DNA from: Streptomyces anulatus
Lineage (GTDB): Bacteria; Actinomycetota; Actinomycetes; Streptomycetales; Streptomycetaceae
Length of the DNA stretch: 64,000 nucleotides
Direction of reading: 5' to 3'
Assembly: GCF_014650675.1 (NCBI RefSeq)
Contig: NZ_BMVK01000003.1
Coordinates: 434,001 to 498,000, forward strand
The translations under genes were made by a program, and so were the position numbers. Under the pieces are notes generated by a model that made no database searches, had not been told where the DNA came from, and saw only the letters and a program-made list of their open reading frames with translations. Below, piece after piece: positions 44,387-53,782 of the stretch (positions are counted from its first letter, which is position 1; each line of letters starts with the position of its first letter).

Positions 44387-45106
44387 ATGTACGACCCCAC
44401 AGTCGCCCGGCTCACCTACCGGGCCCTGCTCGGCCGGCGCCGCGCCGCCATCCTGTTCGTCCTGCCCGCACTGCTGCTGGTCATCGCCGCGGCCGTGCGC
44501 ATGTTCGCCGGAGCCGATGACCAGATCGCCTCGGACGTCCTCGGCGGTTTCGCCATCGCCACGATGGTGCCGCTGATCGGCGTGATCGCGGGCACCGGGG
44601 CGATCGGCCCCGAGATCGACGACGGCTCGATCGTCTACCTGCTCTCCAAGCCGGTGAAGCGGCCCACGATCATCTTCACCAAGCTGATCGTGGCCATCGC
44701 GGTGACCATGGTGTTCTCCGCCCTGCCGACGCTCCTCGCGGGCCTGATCCTCAACGGCAACGGCCAGCAGGTCGCCGTCGCCTACACGATCGCGGCGCTG
44801 GTCGCCTCGATCGCGTACAGCGCCCTGTTCCTGCTGCTCGGCACGGTCAGCCGGCACGCGGTCGTCCTCGGCCTGGTCTACGCGCTGGTCTGGGAGGCCC
44901 TGTTCGGCAGCCTGGTGCCCGGCGCGCGGACGCTGAGCGTCCAGCAGTGGTCCCTGGCGGTCGCCCAGAAAGTCGCGGGCGACGGCGCGGTGACCTCGGA
45001 CGTCGGCCTGCCGCTCGCCACGGTCCTGCTGGTCGCGGTCACGGTCGTCGCCACCTGGTACGCGGGCCAGAAGCTGCGGACGCTGAAACTGGCGGGCGAG
45101 GAGTGA
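44387..45106 (+). CDS. ABC transporter permease (second)
   Basis: A 239-residue ABC-2-type permease with six hydrophobic segments and the conserved cytoplasmic loop EIDDGSIVYLLSKPVKRPTI (ABC-2 family). The start MYDPTVARLTYRALLGRRRA is common to this group. ATG 44387 has AAGGAGCTG upstream, 31 bases after the second ATPase stop. It is the last gene of the four-gene operon, closed by a strong hairpin. Confidence 0.87.
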   Translation: MYDPTVARLTYRALLGRRRAAILFVLPALLLVIAAAVRMFAGADDQIASDVLGGFAIATMVPLIGVIAGTGAIGPEIDDGSIVYLLSKPVKRPTIIFTKLIVAIAVTMVFSALPTLLAGLILNGNGQQVAVAYTIAALVASIAYSALFLLLGTVSRHAVVLGLVYALVWEALFGSLVPGARTLSVQQWSLAVAQKVAGDGAVTSDVGLPLATVLLVAVTVVATWYAGQKLRTLKLAGEE

Positions 45107-45133
45107 GGCTCCTGGCCTGAGCCTCGCGAGCCC

Positions 45134-45173
45134 CGACGACCTCCGCCCTTTCGACCATGGGCGGGGGTCGTCG
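45134..45173 (+). terminator. Terminator of the ABC operon
   Basis: Arms 45134-45148 and 45159-45173 pair over 15 positions with a single G-U, with a 10-base loop; 28 bases after the stop. Confidence 0.82.
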
Positions 45174-45408
45174 TACGAGCGGACAGATGTGCGCGTAACC
45201 GTACGTTTATCGGGTCGTTGGGCAGGGTGCGTGGAGGCAACTGGAATCCGTGGCGTCGTAGCGATCGTGAAATCGGGGAATGCCGGCACCGGGTGAGGCC
45301 CAGCCCACCGGACCGGTCATCGAGTGAGTGGCAACCGTGAGCGTCCTCCACCCCTGAAGCCCGGGGTGTGGGCCGTCCTCGTCGTTCCCTCGCACGAAAG
45401 GCACACCC

Positions 45409-46104
45409 ATGCCCACGGAAGTCGCCCTGCTCGAATCGCGCGCGCTGCGCGTGGAGCAGATGGGGCGCGTCGATGTCCTCGACAAGGTGAAAGGCCTTGT
45501 CATGCTCCCGGACGGAATTCACGTTCGCACAGAGAACGTGGCTCGTTACTTCGAAGTATCCACAGAGGCCGTGAAGAAGGTGACCCAGAGGCACCGGGCG
45601 GAGGTCGAGGAGAACGGCCTCATTCTGCTGCGAGGCTCTGAGCTGCGACTCTTCCATAGGGACATGTTGTCCCTATGGAAGGGGGCGGGGGTGGAAAGTT
45701 ATCCACAGGCGGCGACGCAATTGACCCTTTACACCCGCCGCACCGTCCTCAACGTCGCCATGCTTCTTCGCGACAGCGACATCGCCCGCTGCGTGCGTAC
45801 GTACCTCCTCGACGCTGAGGAGGCGCTGCGCACCCGGTACGCCTCCCTCGACCAGCGCGTCACGCGCATCGAGAGCTGCCTCACCGGAGTCGGCAGCGCG
45901 CTGCAGGAGCTCGGGCCGGTGCTGGTGCGGATGTCGGAGCGGCTCGACAGTCTGGACCGGAAGGTGGAGGTGACGCACCAGGTGATCGGGGCGATGAGTC
46001 TGCGGCTGGCGGACCTGTCGCAGGACGTCGTCCGCCTGGACGGGAGGCTGGACTCCTTCGCCCGGCAGCTGAAGGATCTGCGCCGCCGTAGCGGGCAGCG
46101 CTGA
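45409..46104 (+). CDS. Putative DNA-binding protein with C-terminal coiled coil (phage Rha/ORF6N-like)
   Basis: A 231-residue protein of unknown function. The N-terminal half contains a likely winged/HTH segment, VRTENVARYFEVSTEAVKKV and TQRHRAEVEENGLILLRG, and TRRTVLNVAMLLRDSDIARC followed by VRTYLLDAEE. This combination resembles phage antirepressor/Rha or ORF6N-type proteins. The last 90 residues form heptad-like helices (SLDQRVTRIES...SERLDSLDRKVEV...LRLADLSQDVVRL), probably a coiled coil for oligomerisation. The gene carries a perfect 14-bp hairpin and two DnaA-box-like 9-mers inside the coding region. The upstream gap of about 300 bases has no other gene. ATG 45409 is preceded by GAAAGG. 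Confidence 0.75.
   Translation: MPTEVALLESRALRVEQMGRVDVLDKVKGLVMLPDGIHVRTENVARYFEVSTEAVKKVTQRHRAEVEENGLILLRGSELRLFHRDMLSLWKGAGVESYPQAATQLTLYTRRTVLNVAMLLRDSDIARCVRTYLLDAEEALRTRYASLDQRVTRIESCLTGVGSALQELGPVLVRMSERLDSLDRKVEVTHQVIGAMSLRLADLSQDVVRLDGRLDSFARQLKDLRRRSGQR
45651..45681. repeat. Perfect 14-bp inverted repeat inside a coding region
   Basis: Arms 45651-45664 (CTTCCATAGGGACA) and 45668-45681 are exact complements with a 3-base loop, within codons for LFHRDMLSLWK. A stem this long and AT-rich inside a coding sequence is unusual here. Confidence 0.8.
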
Positions 46105-46109
46105 GACCG

Positions 46110-46144
46110 GCGGCCCGGCACCGTGGGAAACGGTGCCGGGCCGC
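46110..46144. terminator. Bidirectional hairpin terminator
   Basis: A perfect 14-bp repeat (46110-46123 with 46131-46144) with loop TGGGAAA, between the convergent putative DNA-binding gene and HAD gene. Confidence 0.87.
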
Positions 46145-46174
46145 TGTCGCGCTGTCCGGTGGCGGTCGGGCGTG

Positions 46175-46990
46175 CTACTGCACGGGCGCCGAGCGGAGCA
46201 GTTCCTCCAGCACCACCGCGATGCCGTCGTCATCGTTGGACGCCGTGATCTCGTGGGCGACGGCCTTCAGGTCGTCGTGGGCGTTGGCCATGGCCACGCC
46301 GTGACGGGCCCAGCCGAACATCGGGATGTCGTTCGGCATGTCGCCGAAGGCGATCGTGTCGGCCGCCTTCACGCCGAGCCGACGGGCGGCCAGCGAGAGA
46401 CCGGTCGCCTTGCTCAGGCCCAGCGGCAGGATCTCGACCACGCCGGCCCCGGCCATGACCACGTCGACCAGGCTGCCGACCGCCGCCCGAGCGGCGAAGG
46501 CCAGCGCGTCGTCGTCCAGCTCCGGATGCTGTATGTAGACCTTGTTGAGGGGGGCGGTCCACATCTCGGTGGCGTCGTCCACGAAGACGTACGGGAGCGG
46601 CCCTTCCTGCACCCGGTAGCCGGGGCCCACGAGCACTTCGCCGTCCAGTCCGTCGCGGCTGGCCGCCAGGTGCAGCGGGCCGACCTCCGCCTCGATCTTG
46701 GACAGCGCGAGACCGGCGAGCTGCCGGTCCAGGGTCAGCGAGGTCAGCAGCTTGTGCTCGCCCGCGTGGTAGACCTGCGCGCCCTGACCGCAGACCGCGA
46801 GCCCCTCGTAACCGAGGTCGTCCAGGATGTGCCGGGTCCAGGGGACCGCACGTCCGGTGACGATGATGTGCGCGGCTCCGGCCGTCGTGGCGGCGGCCAG
46901 AGCCTCGCGGGTGCGCTCGGAGACCGTGTCGTCCCCGCGCAGCAGCGTGCCGTCGAGGTCGGTCGCGACGAGCTTGTAGGGGAAGGTCAC
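46175..46990 (-). CDS. HAD-superfamily (Cof-type) phosphatase
   Basis: A 271-residue IIB-cap HAD hydrolase. Motif I is [10 protein letters not shown], motif [12 protein letters not shown], the lysine sits in [19 protein letters not shown] and motif IV is [14 protein letters not shown]. It resembles the enzyme at 34937-35794 in all motifs. The GTG start at 46990 overlaps the serS stop (GTGA), so the two genes are translationally coupled. Role unknown; co-operon with serS is probably conserved from history rather than a sign of shared function. Confidence 0.88.
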   Translation of the reverse strand: MTFPYKLVATDLDGTLLRGDDTVSERTREALAAATTAGAAHIIVTGRAVPWTRHILDDLGYEGLAVCGQGAQVYHAGEHKLLTSLTLDRQLAGLALSKIEAEVGPLHLAASRDGLDGEVLVGPGYRVQEGPLPYVFVDDATEMWTAPLNKVYIQHPELDDDALAFAARAAVGSLVDVVMAGAGVVEILPLGLSKATGLSLAARRLGVKAADTIAFGDMPNDIPMFGWARHGVAMANAHDDLKAVAHEITASNDDDGIAVVLEELLRSAPVQ

Positions 46991-48264
46991 TTGGCGACCG
47001 GTTCCAGGACCTCGCGCCCGCCCAGGTACGGACGGAGCACCTCGGGGACCCGGACCGAGCCGTCGGGAAGCTGGTGGTTCTCCAGGATCGCCACGATCGT
47101 GCGCGGTACGGCGCAGAGCGTGCCGTTCAGCGTGGCCAGCGGCTGGACCTTCTTGCCCTCGCGCATCCGGACGGACAGGCGGCGGGCCTGGAAGCCGTCG
47201 CAGTTCGACGCGGAGGTCAGCTCGCGGTACTTGCCCTGGGTCGGGATCCACGCCTCGCAGTCGAACTTCCGCGAGGCGGAGGCGCCGAGGTCACCGGTGG
47301 CGACGTCGATCACCTGGAAGGGCAGTTCGAGGGCGGTGAGCCACTGCTTCTCCCAGTCCAGGAGCCTGCGGTGCTCGGCCTCGGCGTCCGCCGGGTCGAC
47401 GTACGAGAACATCTCGACCTTGTCGAACTGGTGCACGCGGAAGATGCCGCGGGTGTCCTTGCCGTACGTGCCGGCCTCGCGGCGGAAGCACGGGGAGAAC
47501 CCGGCGTACCGCAGGGGCAGCTTGTCGGCGTCGATGATCTCGTCCATGTGGTACGCGGCGAGGGGGACCTCGGAGGTGCCGACCAGGTAGTAGTCGTCCT
47601 TCTCCAGGTGGTACACGTTCTCCGAGGCCTGGCCGAGGAAGCCGGTGCCCTCCATGGCGCGGGGGCGGACCAGTGCCGGGGTCAGCATCGGGATGAAGCC
47701 GGCCTCGGTGGCCTGCGCGATCGCCGCGTTGACGAGGGCGAGCTCCAGGAGCGCGCCGACGCCCGTGAGGTAGTAGAACCGCGAGCCGGAGACCTTGGCC
47801 CCGCGCTCCATGTCGATGGCGCCGAGCGCCTCGCCGAGCTCCAGGTGGTCCTTGGGCTCGAAGCCCTCGGCGCCGAAGTCCCGGATGGTGCCGTGCGTCT
47901 CCAGGACGACGAAGTCCTCCTCGCCGCCGACCGGCACGTCCTCGTGGACGATGTTGCCGAGCTGGAGCAGCAGCCGCTTGGCGTCCGCGTCGGCCTCGTC
48001 CTGGGCGGCGTCGGCCGCCTTGACGCCGGCCTTGAGCTGTTCGGCCTTCTTGAGAAGTTCGGTGCGCTCCTCGGGGGTGGCCTTGGGAATCAGCTTGCCG
48101 AGGGACTTCTGCTCGGCACGGAGTTCGTCGAAGCGGACGCCGGACGACCTGCGCAGCTCGTCGGCGGAGAGCAGGGCGTCGACGAGGTCGACGTCCTCTC
48201 CACGGGCGCGCTGGGAGGCGCGAACACGGTCGGGGTCCTCACGGAGCAGGCGAAGGTCAATCAC
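46987..48264 (-). CDS. serS: Seryl-tRNA synthetase
   Basis: A 425-residue class II synthetase. The N-terminal coiled-coil arm (about 25-105) that grips the tRNA extra arm reads [20 protein letters not shown] and later [20 protein letters not shown]. The catalytic core has motif 2 [20 protein letters not shown] and the motif 3 segment [20 protein letters not shown]. The start is GTG 48264 ([12 protein letters not shown]). A -10-like TAGCCT lies 6 bases upstream and no well-spaced ribosome site is present, so the mRNA may be leaderless. It precedes the HAD gene and is divergent from nothing: the next 697 bases are gene-free. Confidence 0.97.
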   Translation of the reverse strand: MIDLRLLREDPDRVRASQRARGEDVDLVDALLSADELRRSSGVRFDELRAEQKSLGKLIPKATPEERTELLKKAEQLKAGVKAADAAQDEADADAKRLLLQLGNIVHEDVPVGGEEDFVVLETHGTIRDFGAEGFEPKDHLELGEALGAIDMERGAKVSGSRFYYLTGVGALLELALVNAAIAQATEAGFIPMLTPALVRPRAMEGTGFLGQASENVYHLEKDDYYLVGTSEVPLAAYHMDEIIDADKLPLRYAGFSPCFRREAGTYGKDTRGIFRVHQFDKVEMFSYVDPADAEAEHRRLLDWEKQWLTALELPFQVIDVATGDLGASASRKFDCEAWIPTQGKYRELTSASNCDGFQARRLSVRMREGKKVQPLATLNGTLCAVPRTIVAILENHQLPDGSVRVPEVLRPYLGGREVLEPVAK

Positions 48265-48961
48265 CCCTCCAGGCTACCGGTGCGCGGATCTCGCACTCGA
48301 ACCGATATTGCTGAGCGTGTCACTTTGACCGAATTGCCGGAATTGATATTTCTGAGGGGAATCCCTGAGGAATCGCGGGGCGCGGAAGGCGGTGTCCATG
48401 CCGACGCCCGCGCCGGCGGCGATGTCGATGTCGCGCCGGAGTGGGGAAGGGCGTCAATAACGGCGGTTAACTCCCCTGAACAGGGCAGAAGGTGCGGTCC
48501 GCCTTGACGTACCCGCCTTGGGCGGGACGGGAGTTGGGGGACGGCCCGGCCGCTGTTGTCCACAGGGGTCTCCGCCTCGGAATAGTTATCCACAGGCTGT
48601 GTGGAAGTTCTGTGGATGCCGGAGGGCATTCTTCCGGAACTCGGACGAAGCCCCGTGGAATCCCCACTCAAACCCGCTCCGCGTGCTCGTTCGGGTGGGA
48701 ATTCGTCGCCCTAAAGAGTTGATCAAGGGAATTGGGGCGACAAGGGCGCCTCGCACCACCTCGTGGCTCTGTGGACGACTCCGGGACGGCTGGGTTGATT
48801 TGTCGACGATGTCGCATTGGGGTGTCGACTTGTCCCCAGGTCGAGAGCCCCCCTGTGGATAACTCTCCGGAGGGCGTGACTATCTGTAGATCGCACCGCT
48901 GCGGAGCGCGCAAAGAGGCCGCCCCGGAGGCCTTCGCGCCGGGACCCCTCCTGCGCTTCCG
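48265..48961. other. Gene-free region with a DnaA-box-like cluster between serS and pheA
   Basis: 697 bases without a supported gene, less GC-rich than its surroundings. DnaA-box-like sites: TTGTCCACA (48556-48564), TTATCCACA (48586-48594), reverse TGTGGACGA (48770-48778), TTGTCCCCA (48830-48838, one mismatch) and reverse TGTGGATAA (48854-48862). The serS promoter should lie at its left end; pheA ends at its right end. Confidence 0.55.
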
Positions 48962-49897
48962 TCAGATCCGGCCGTCCTGGCTGCGCGCCAGCCAGTCGGA
49001 GGCTTCCGTGAACGCCGCGTCCGACGTGCCCGCACGCAGCGGCCGCACCTCGTCCGGGGAGACGCCCGCCCGCGGATACGAGCCGAGGAACCGCACCTTC
49101 GGGCTGATCCGCCTCAGCCCCATCAGGGCCTCCCCGACCCGTCGGTCCGCGATGTGTCCCTCGGCGTCCACGGCGAAGCAGTAGTTGCCGATGCCCTCGC
49201 CGGTCGGGCGGGACTGGATCAGCATCAGGTTGACGCCGCGCACCGCGAACTCCTGGAGCAGCTCAAGGAGGGCGCCGGGATGGTCGTCGCCCAGCCAGAT
49301 CACCACGGAGGTCTTGTCAGCGCCGGTCGGTGCGGAGGGCCGGGCCGGCCGGCCCACCAGGACGAACCGTGTCTGGGCGTTCTCCGCGTCGTGGATCTCC
49401 GTCACCAGCGGCTCCAGGCCGTAGGTCGCGGCGGCGAACTCCCCGGCGAACGCGGCGTCGTACCGCCCCTCCTGGACCAGCCGGGCCCCGTCCGCGTTGG
49501 ACGCCGCCGACTCCCACAGGGCCCCCGGGAGGTGGGTCGCCATCCAGTTGCGCACCTGCGGCTGGGCGGCCGGGTGCGCGGTGACCGTCTTGATGTCCGA
49601 CAGCTTGGTCCCCGGCCGTACCAGCAGCGCGAAGGTGATGGAGAGCAGCACCTCGCGGTAGATCATCAGCGGTTCCCCGCCGGCCAGCTCGTCCAGCGTC
49701 GCGGTGATGCCGCCCTCGACGGAGTTCTCGATCGGCACGAGCGCCGCCGCCGCCTCGCCGCTGCGTACGGCGTCCAGGGCGGCCGGCACGGACACCATCG
49801 GGACGAGTTCCCGGGTGGCGGCTTCCGGGAGCGTGCGGAGGGCGACCTCGGTGAAGGTGCCTTCGGGACCGAGATAGGCGTAGCGCGTGGCTGACAT
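48962..49897 (-). CDS. pheA: Prephenate dehydratase
   Basis: A 311-residue enzyme that converts prephenate to phenylpyruvate in phenylalanine synthesis. The N-terminal catalytic domain begins RYAYLGPEGTFTEVALRTL and has the conserved IPIENSVEGG-like LVPIENSVEGGITATLDEL, and NAQTRFVLVG, which holds the catalytic Thr-Arg-Phe. The C-terminal ACT domain (from about 205; SVVIWLGDDHPGALLELLQE) binds Phe as feedback signal. The Phe-binding motif usually written ESRP reads QSRP here. ATG 49897. It is transcribed toward serS but 697 bases away, so it is a separate transcript. Confidence 0.95.
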   Translation of the reverse strand: MSATRYAYLGPEGTFTEVALRTLPEAATRELVPMVSVPAALDAVRSGEAAAALVPIENSVEGGITATLDELAGGEPLMIYREVLLSITFALLVRPGTKLSDIKTVTAHPAAQPQVRNWMATHLPGALWESAASNADGARLVQEGRYDAAFAGEFAAATYGLEPLVTEIHDAENAQTRFVLVGRPARPSAPTGADKTSVVIWLGDDHPGALLELLQEFAVRGVNLMLIQSRPTGEGIGNYCFAVDAEGHIADRRVGEALMGLRRISPKVRFLGSYPRAGVSPDEVRPLRAGTSDAAFTEASDWLARSQDGRI

Positions 49898-50049
49898 ACG
49901 GTCACCCTAATGCGCCCCGAGAGCCCTGCCGCGCTGTCTCAGAATGCGGTCGGGAGGGCGCGGTCGGGCCGCGCCCCGAGCGTTCTCCGGCCGCGGCCGG
50001 GAGGCGCCCCGAGCGTTTCCCGGCCGCGGCCAGGAGGACGCCGACACCC

Positions 50050-51396
50050 CTACGACTCCAGCAGCCGCTGTCCCACGTACTCGCCCTCCGCCGCCCCGCC
50101 CGGGACCGCGAACACCCCGCTCGCCTCGTGCCGGAGGAACGGCGACAGCGCGTCGCCCCGGTCGAGCTTGCGCTGCACCGGCACGAAACCGCGGAACGGG
50201 TCCGCCTGCCAGCAGATGAAGAGGAGCCCGGCGTCCGGAGTGCCGTCCTCCGCGATGCCGTCGTGGTACGAGAAGGGGCGGCGCAGCATGGCGGCCCCGC
50301 CGTTCTTCTCGGGCGAGGAGATCCGGGCGTGGGCGTTGTCGGGGATCACGAGCCTGCCGTCCGGGCCGGCCTTGTCGAGGTCCATCTCCGTGGTCTCGGT
50401 CCCCCCGCTCAGGGGCGCCCCGTCCGCCTTGCGTCGCCCGATGACCCGCTCCTGACGCTCCACCGGAAGCTTCTCCCAGTCGTCCAGGAGCATCCTGATC
50501 CGGCGGACGACCGCGTACGAACCGCCCTCCATCCACTCCTGCGGCTTGCCGGGGGACGCGGGAACGAAGACGCGCCGGTCGAAGTCCTCGTCGGCCGGCT
50601 TCGGGTTGCCGGTCCCGTCGATCTGGCCCATCAGGTTGCGGGCGGTCATCGGCCGGGCGGTCGCGCCGGGGGTGCGGTTGAAGCCGTTCATCTGCCACCG
50701 CACCCGTGCCGTGCCCGCGGCCTCCTTCTGGAGGGCCCGCAGCGCGTGGAAGGCGACCAGCGCGTCGTCCGCGCCGACCTGCACCCACAGGTCGCCGTTC
50801 GACCGCTCGGCGTCGAGGGCGTCGGCGGAGAACGCGGGCAGCGGGTCGAGCGCGGCGGGCAGGCGGGCGGTCAGACCGGTGCGCGCGAAGAACGTACGGC
50901 CGAAGCCGAAGGTGACGGTCAGGGCCGACGGCCCGGCGTCCAGGGCGATCCCGGTGTCGTGCCCGGGGCCGTCCGGCCCACCGGCCGCGGGGCGGCCCGC
51001 CATCAGCTCCTTCGCCACCGCGGACCAGCGCCGCAGCAGTGCTGCCGCCTCCTTGCGCCCGGCGCCCGCCGCCAGGTCGAAGGCGACGAGATGGCCCCGG
51101 GCCTGAAGCGGAGTGGTGATCCCCGGTTGATGTTTCCCGTGAAACATCGCCTCGGTCGACCCGACGGTCGTCAGCGCGGCCGTCTCCTCGGGGCGGGTGG
51201 CGGCGTACCCGGCGGCCCCGCCCCCGGCTCCCAGTACCAGCCCCGTGGCGCCCGCCGCGCCCGCCGTGCCGAGCAGCCGCCGCCGCGATACGCCGGTGCC
51301 TCGGGCGCTGCCGCCGCCGGGGGAGCCGGGGGTGGCGCCGCCCGGGGAGCCGGTGGCGGCGGTCTCGTCCGGGATCTGCTTCTTGGTCTTGCTCAC
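50050..51396 (-). CDS. dtpA: Tat-exported DyP-type heme peroxidase DtpA
   Basis: A 448-residue DyP peroxidase (EfeB group). The N-terminus has a twin-arginine signal with SRRRLLGTAGAAGATGLVLG around residues 32-51. The mature domain shows the DyP signature QIDGTGNPKP (catalytic Asp of GXXDG), the NAHARISSPEKN segment that supplies the proximal His, and AMLRRPFSYHDG. In S. lividans this protein, encoded in the sco-ecuC cluster, is required for maturation of the copper oxidase GlxA and for development at low copper. GTG 51396 follows the copCD stop by 5 bases. A one-mismatch parS-like site lies within the coding sequence. Confidence 0.93.
   Translation of the reverse strand: MSKTKKQIPDETAATGSPGGATPGSPGGGSARGTGVSRRRLLGTAGAAGATGLVLGAGGGAAGYAATRPEETAALTTVGSTEAMFHGKHQPGITTPLQARGHLVAFDLAAGAGRKEAAALLRRWSAVAKELMAGRPAAGGPDGPGHDTGIALDAGPSALTVTFGFGRTFFARTGLTARLPAALDPLPAFSADALDAERSNGDLWVQVGADDALVAFHALRALQKEAAGTARVRWQMNGFNRTPGATARPMTARNLMGQIDGTGNPKPADEDFDRRVFVPASPGKPQEWMEGGSYAVVRRIRMLLDDWEKLPVERQERVIGRRKADGAPLSGGTETTEMDLDKAGPDGRLVIPDNAHARISSPEKNGGAAMLRRPFSYHDGIAEDGTPDAGLLFICWQADPFRGFVPVQRKLDRGDALSPFLRHEASGVFAVPGGAAEGEYVGQRLLES
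51132..51145. promoter_or_regulatory. Degenerate parS-like site in dtpA
   Basis: GTTTCCCGTGAAAC differs from the ParB consensus at one central base and sits in the coding region, at the codons for MFHGKH. Streptomyces ParB tolerates some degenerate sites; occupancy is uncertain. Confidence 0.45.
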
Positions 51397-51401
51397 CGTG
51401 C

Positions 51402-53324
51402 TCAGCCGATCTTCGCGTTCTTGTCGATGGTGACCTGGTCGATGTCCGACGTCCGTACCGTCACGTCGATCTTCCAGTCCCCGGCCATCGGAATCTGTAC
51501 ACCGCTCGCCGTCCAGTGCCCCTCGGCCAGCCGGTTCGGGACGACCGGCAGCGGGCCGATGTCCTTCGACTCCAGGGTGAGGGCCAGCTTCAGCTCGGGG
51601 ACGTCCATCGGCTCGCCGTCGCTGCCGTCGATCCACACATGCAGATCGTTGGATCCGGTGCGGCCGGGGTCGAGGTCGATGCGGACGGTGCCCTTGCCGT
51701 TCCGGCCGCCGGTGTCGAACGGCATGCTCAGGTTGACCGGGCCGCCGGCGGCGGGAGCGCTGGCCGCGGTGGCGCCGCCCGCGGCCTCCTCCTCCGTACG
51801 GCCCGGTTCGGTGGACGTCAGCATGGTGGTGACGGCCAGCAGGACGACGGCGACGGCGGCTTCGGCCAGGACCGAGCGGCGCAGCCCGGAGCGCTCCGGG
51901 TCGGCGTCCCGTATCCGCTTCTTCTTCGTCGCGGTCAGGACGGCCCGCTGACGGGCCAGTTGCGCGGCGCGCTCGGGGGCGACGTCGTCGGACGCCTCGT
52001 CCGGCGCGGTGCTCTCCTCCGCTGCCTTCTTCTTGCCCCCCGACGGGGCGACGGCGGTGTCCGTCAGCCGTCCCGTCCAGCGCCGGGAGAACCAGGCGAC
52101 CGCGAGCAGGACGGCGATCAGCGCCACCTTGATGATCAGCAGCTGCCCGTAGCGCGTCCCGGTCAGCGCCGACCAGGAGCCGACCTGCCGCCAGGACTGG
52201 TAGATCCCGGTCGCGGCCAGGACCACGACGCTGCTGAACGCGACCGCCGAGAAGCGTCGTACGGCGGCGCTCCCGATGTCCGGCGTCCGGTACAGCGCCA
52301 CCAGGAGCGAGGCGAGCCCGCCGAGCCACGCGGCGACGGCCAGCAGGTGCGCCACGTCCACCGGCATGGCGATGGACGCCTGGATGCCGGTCGAGGCGTG
52401 CTCGGACATCGCCCAGGTGGCGGCGATGCCCGCCGCGACCACGCCGCCCCCGACGGCGAGGCCGAAGGTGAGGTCCTTCCTTTCCTGCTCGTCCTCGCGC
52501 CGGGCGTACGTGCCGAACAGCACGGCGATGAACAGGGCGGCGGCCCCGAGCAGCAGCAGCCGGGAGACGAGGGCGGCGCCGGGCTTGGTGTCCAGCACGG
52601 ACTGGAGCCCGGCGAGGTCGAAGGCGTCGGCGAACTTCCCGCTGCCGGTGTACGGGTTGCGCAGCAGCAGCATGACCAGGGTCGCCGCGGTCAGCGTGAG
52701 CCAGCCGCGCACCACGAGCCGCTGCATCGGCAGGGCGGACGCGCCGCCCCGCCAGCAGATCAGGACGAACGCGCTGCCGCCGACGAGCAGCACGAATCCG
52801 CCGTACGCGGCGTAGCGCGCGATGTCGTAGACGACGCCGACCGGGCCGCCGCCCGCCTCCTGGGAGGACAGGGCCACCGTGGTCTCGGACGGGGCGCCGA
52901 TGGAGAACGTGAACGCGCCGGAGATGGGGTGGCTGTCGGCGGAGATCGCCTGCCAGGCCACCGTGTAGGTGCCGTCCGGCAGGCCGGAGTGGAGCGCGAC
53001 GCCGTAGCGGACGGTGCCGCCCTCGGAGAGATCGCGCGGTTCGGCTTCGGTGTCGGCGCGTTTGCCGCTGGGGTCGAGGACCCGGATGGAGTCGTCGCCC
53101 ACGGCGATGGCCTCGGAGAAGCTGAGGGTGACCTCCTTGGGCGCGGTGTCCACCACCGCCCCGTCCTGCGGGTCGCTCCCGGTGAGGGCGGCGTGCGCGG
53201 ACGCCGGGCCCGCGCCGGCCAGCAGCAGCCCGAACACCAGGCTGACCAGCGCGGCGAGGAGTGCGGCGGCGGCGACGGGCCGTCGTATCGGGGACGGTCC
53301 GGCGTACGGGGCGGTGGCAGACAT
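51402..53324 (-). CDS. CopC-CopD fusion copper-handling membrane protein
   Basis: A 640-residue protein. A signal peptide (about 1-44, ending ASAHAALTG) leaves the CopC-like domain with His just after cleavage and the DSHPISGAFTF motif, both likely copper ligands. It is followed by about nine TM helices of a CopD-like region (from 160 to 420, then a helix at about 490). An extracytoplasmic C-terminal domain of about 120 residues ends it, as in YcnJ proteins. It probably takes copper across or to the membrane. Co-transcribed with ecuC upstream (11 bases apart) and dtpA downstream. Confidence 0.9.
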   Translation of the reverse strand: MSATAPYAGPSPIRRPVAAAALLAALVSLVFGLLLAGAGPASAHAALTGSDPQDGAVVDTAPKEVTLSFSEAIAVGDDSIRVLDPSGKRADTEAEPRDLSEGGTVRYGVALHSGLPDGTYTVAWQAISADSHPISGAFTFSIGAPSETTVALSSQEAGGGPVGVVYDIARYAAYGGFVLLVGGSAFVLICWRGGASALPMQRLVVRGWLTLTAATLVMLLLRNPYTGSGKFADAFDLAGLQSVLDTKPGAALVSRLLLLGAAALFIAVLFGTYARREDEQERKDLTFGLAVGGGVVAAGIAATWAMSEHASTGIQASIAMPVDVAHLLAVAAWLGGLASLLVALYRTPDIGSAAVRRFSAVAFSSVVVLAATGIYQSWRQVGSWSALTGTRYGQLLIIKVALIAVLLAVAWFSRRWTGRLTDTAVAPSGGKKKAAEESTAPDEASDDVAPERAAQLARQRAVLTATKKKRIRDADPERSGLRRSVLAEAAVAVVLLAVTTMLTSTEPGRTEEEAAGGATAASAPAAGGPVNLSMPFDTGGRNGKGTVRIDLDPGRTGSNDLHVWIDGSDGEPMDVPELKLALTLESKDIGPLPVVPNRLAEGHWTASGVQIPMAGDWKIDVTVRTSDIDQVTIDKNAKIG

Positions 53325-53335
53325 CGTTCAGTCCC

Positions 53336-53782
53336 TCACTGCTTCTTCGGGTTGTGGGTGGTTTCCTTCACCGGCAGGTCGACCGTGATGGGGCCGGCCT
53401 TCTCGAAGTGCAGCTCGACGGAGACCTTCTCGCCCTGCTTGGGCTTCTGCTTGAGCTTCATGAACATGATGTGGTTGCCACCGCGTTCGAGGTCGAGCTC
53501 ACCGCCCGCGGGCACCTCGAACGAGGAGACCTTGCGCATCTTCTGGTTCTTCGTCTCGTGGATCGTGACGTCGTCGGAGAGCGGACTGGTCACCGAGGTG
53601 AGCCGGTCCCCGGTGTCGCCGTTGTTCTGGACGACGAGGAAACCGGCGGCCATGTCGCTGACGGGCTGCGGCAGATACGCGCCGACGACCTTCAGGTCGG
53701 GCGCGCTGTCCGACGAGCACCCGGCCAGCGTCAGCCCCGTGGTGAGGGCCAGGACGCCGGCGAGGGTCGCACGGCGGTTCAC
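53336..53782 (-). CDS. ecuC: Extracytoplasmic copper chaperone ECuC (PCuAC-like)
   Basis: A 148-residue lipoprotein of the PCuAC family. The signal ends LTLAGCSSD with lipobox Cys22. The copper motif is intact: HETKNQKM followed by NHIMFMKL, giving the H-x6-M ... H-x-M arrangement with four Cu(I) ligands. It gives copper to Sco and to oxidases on the outside of the membrane. GTG 53782 overlaps the sco stop by GTGA and has GGAGG upstream, so it is coupled to sco. Named from the S. lividans operon. Confidence 0.93.
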   Translation of the reverse strand: MNRRATLAGVLALTTGLTLAGCSSDSAPDLKVVGAYLPQPVSDMAAGFLVVQNNGDTGDRLTSVTSPLSDDVTIHETKNQKMRKVSSFEVPAGGELDLERGGNHIMFMKLKQKPKQGEKVSVELHFEKAGPITVDLPVKETTHNPKKQ

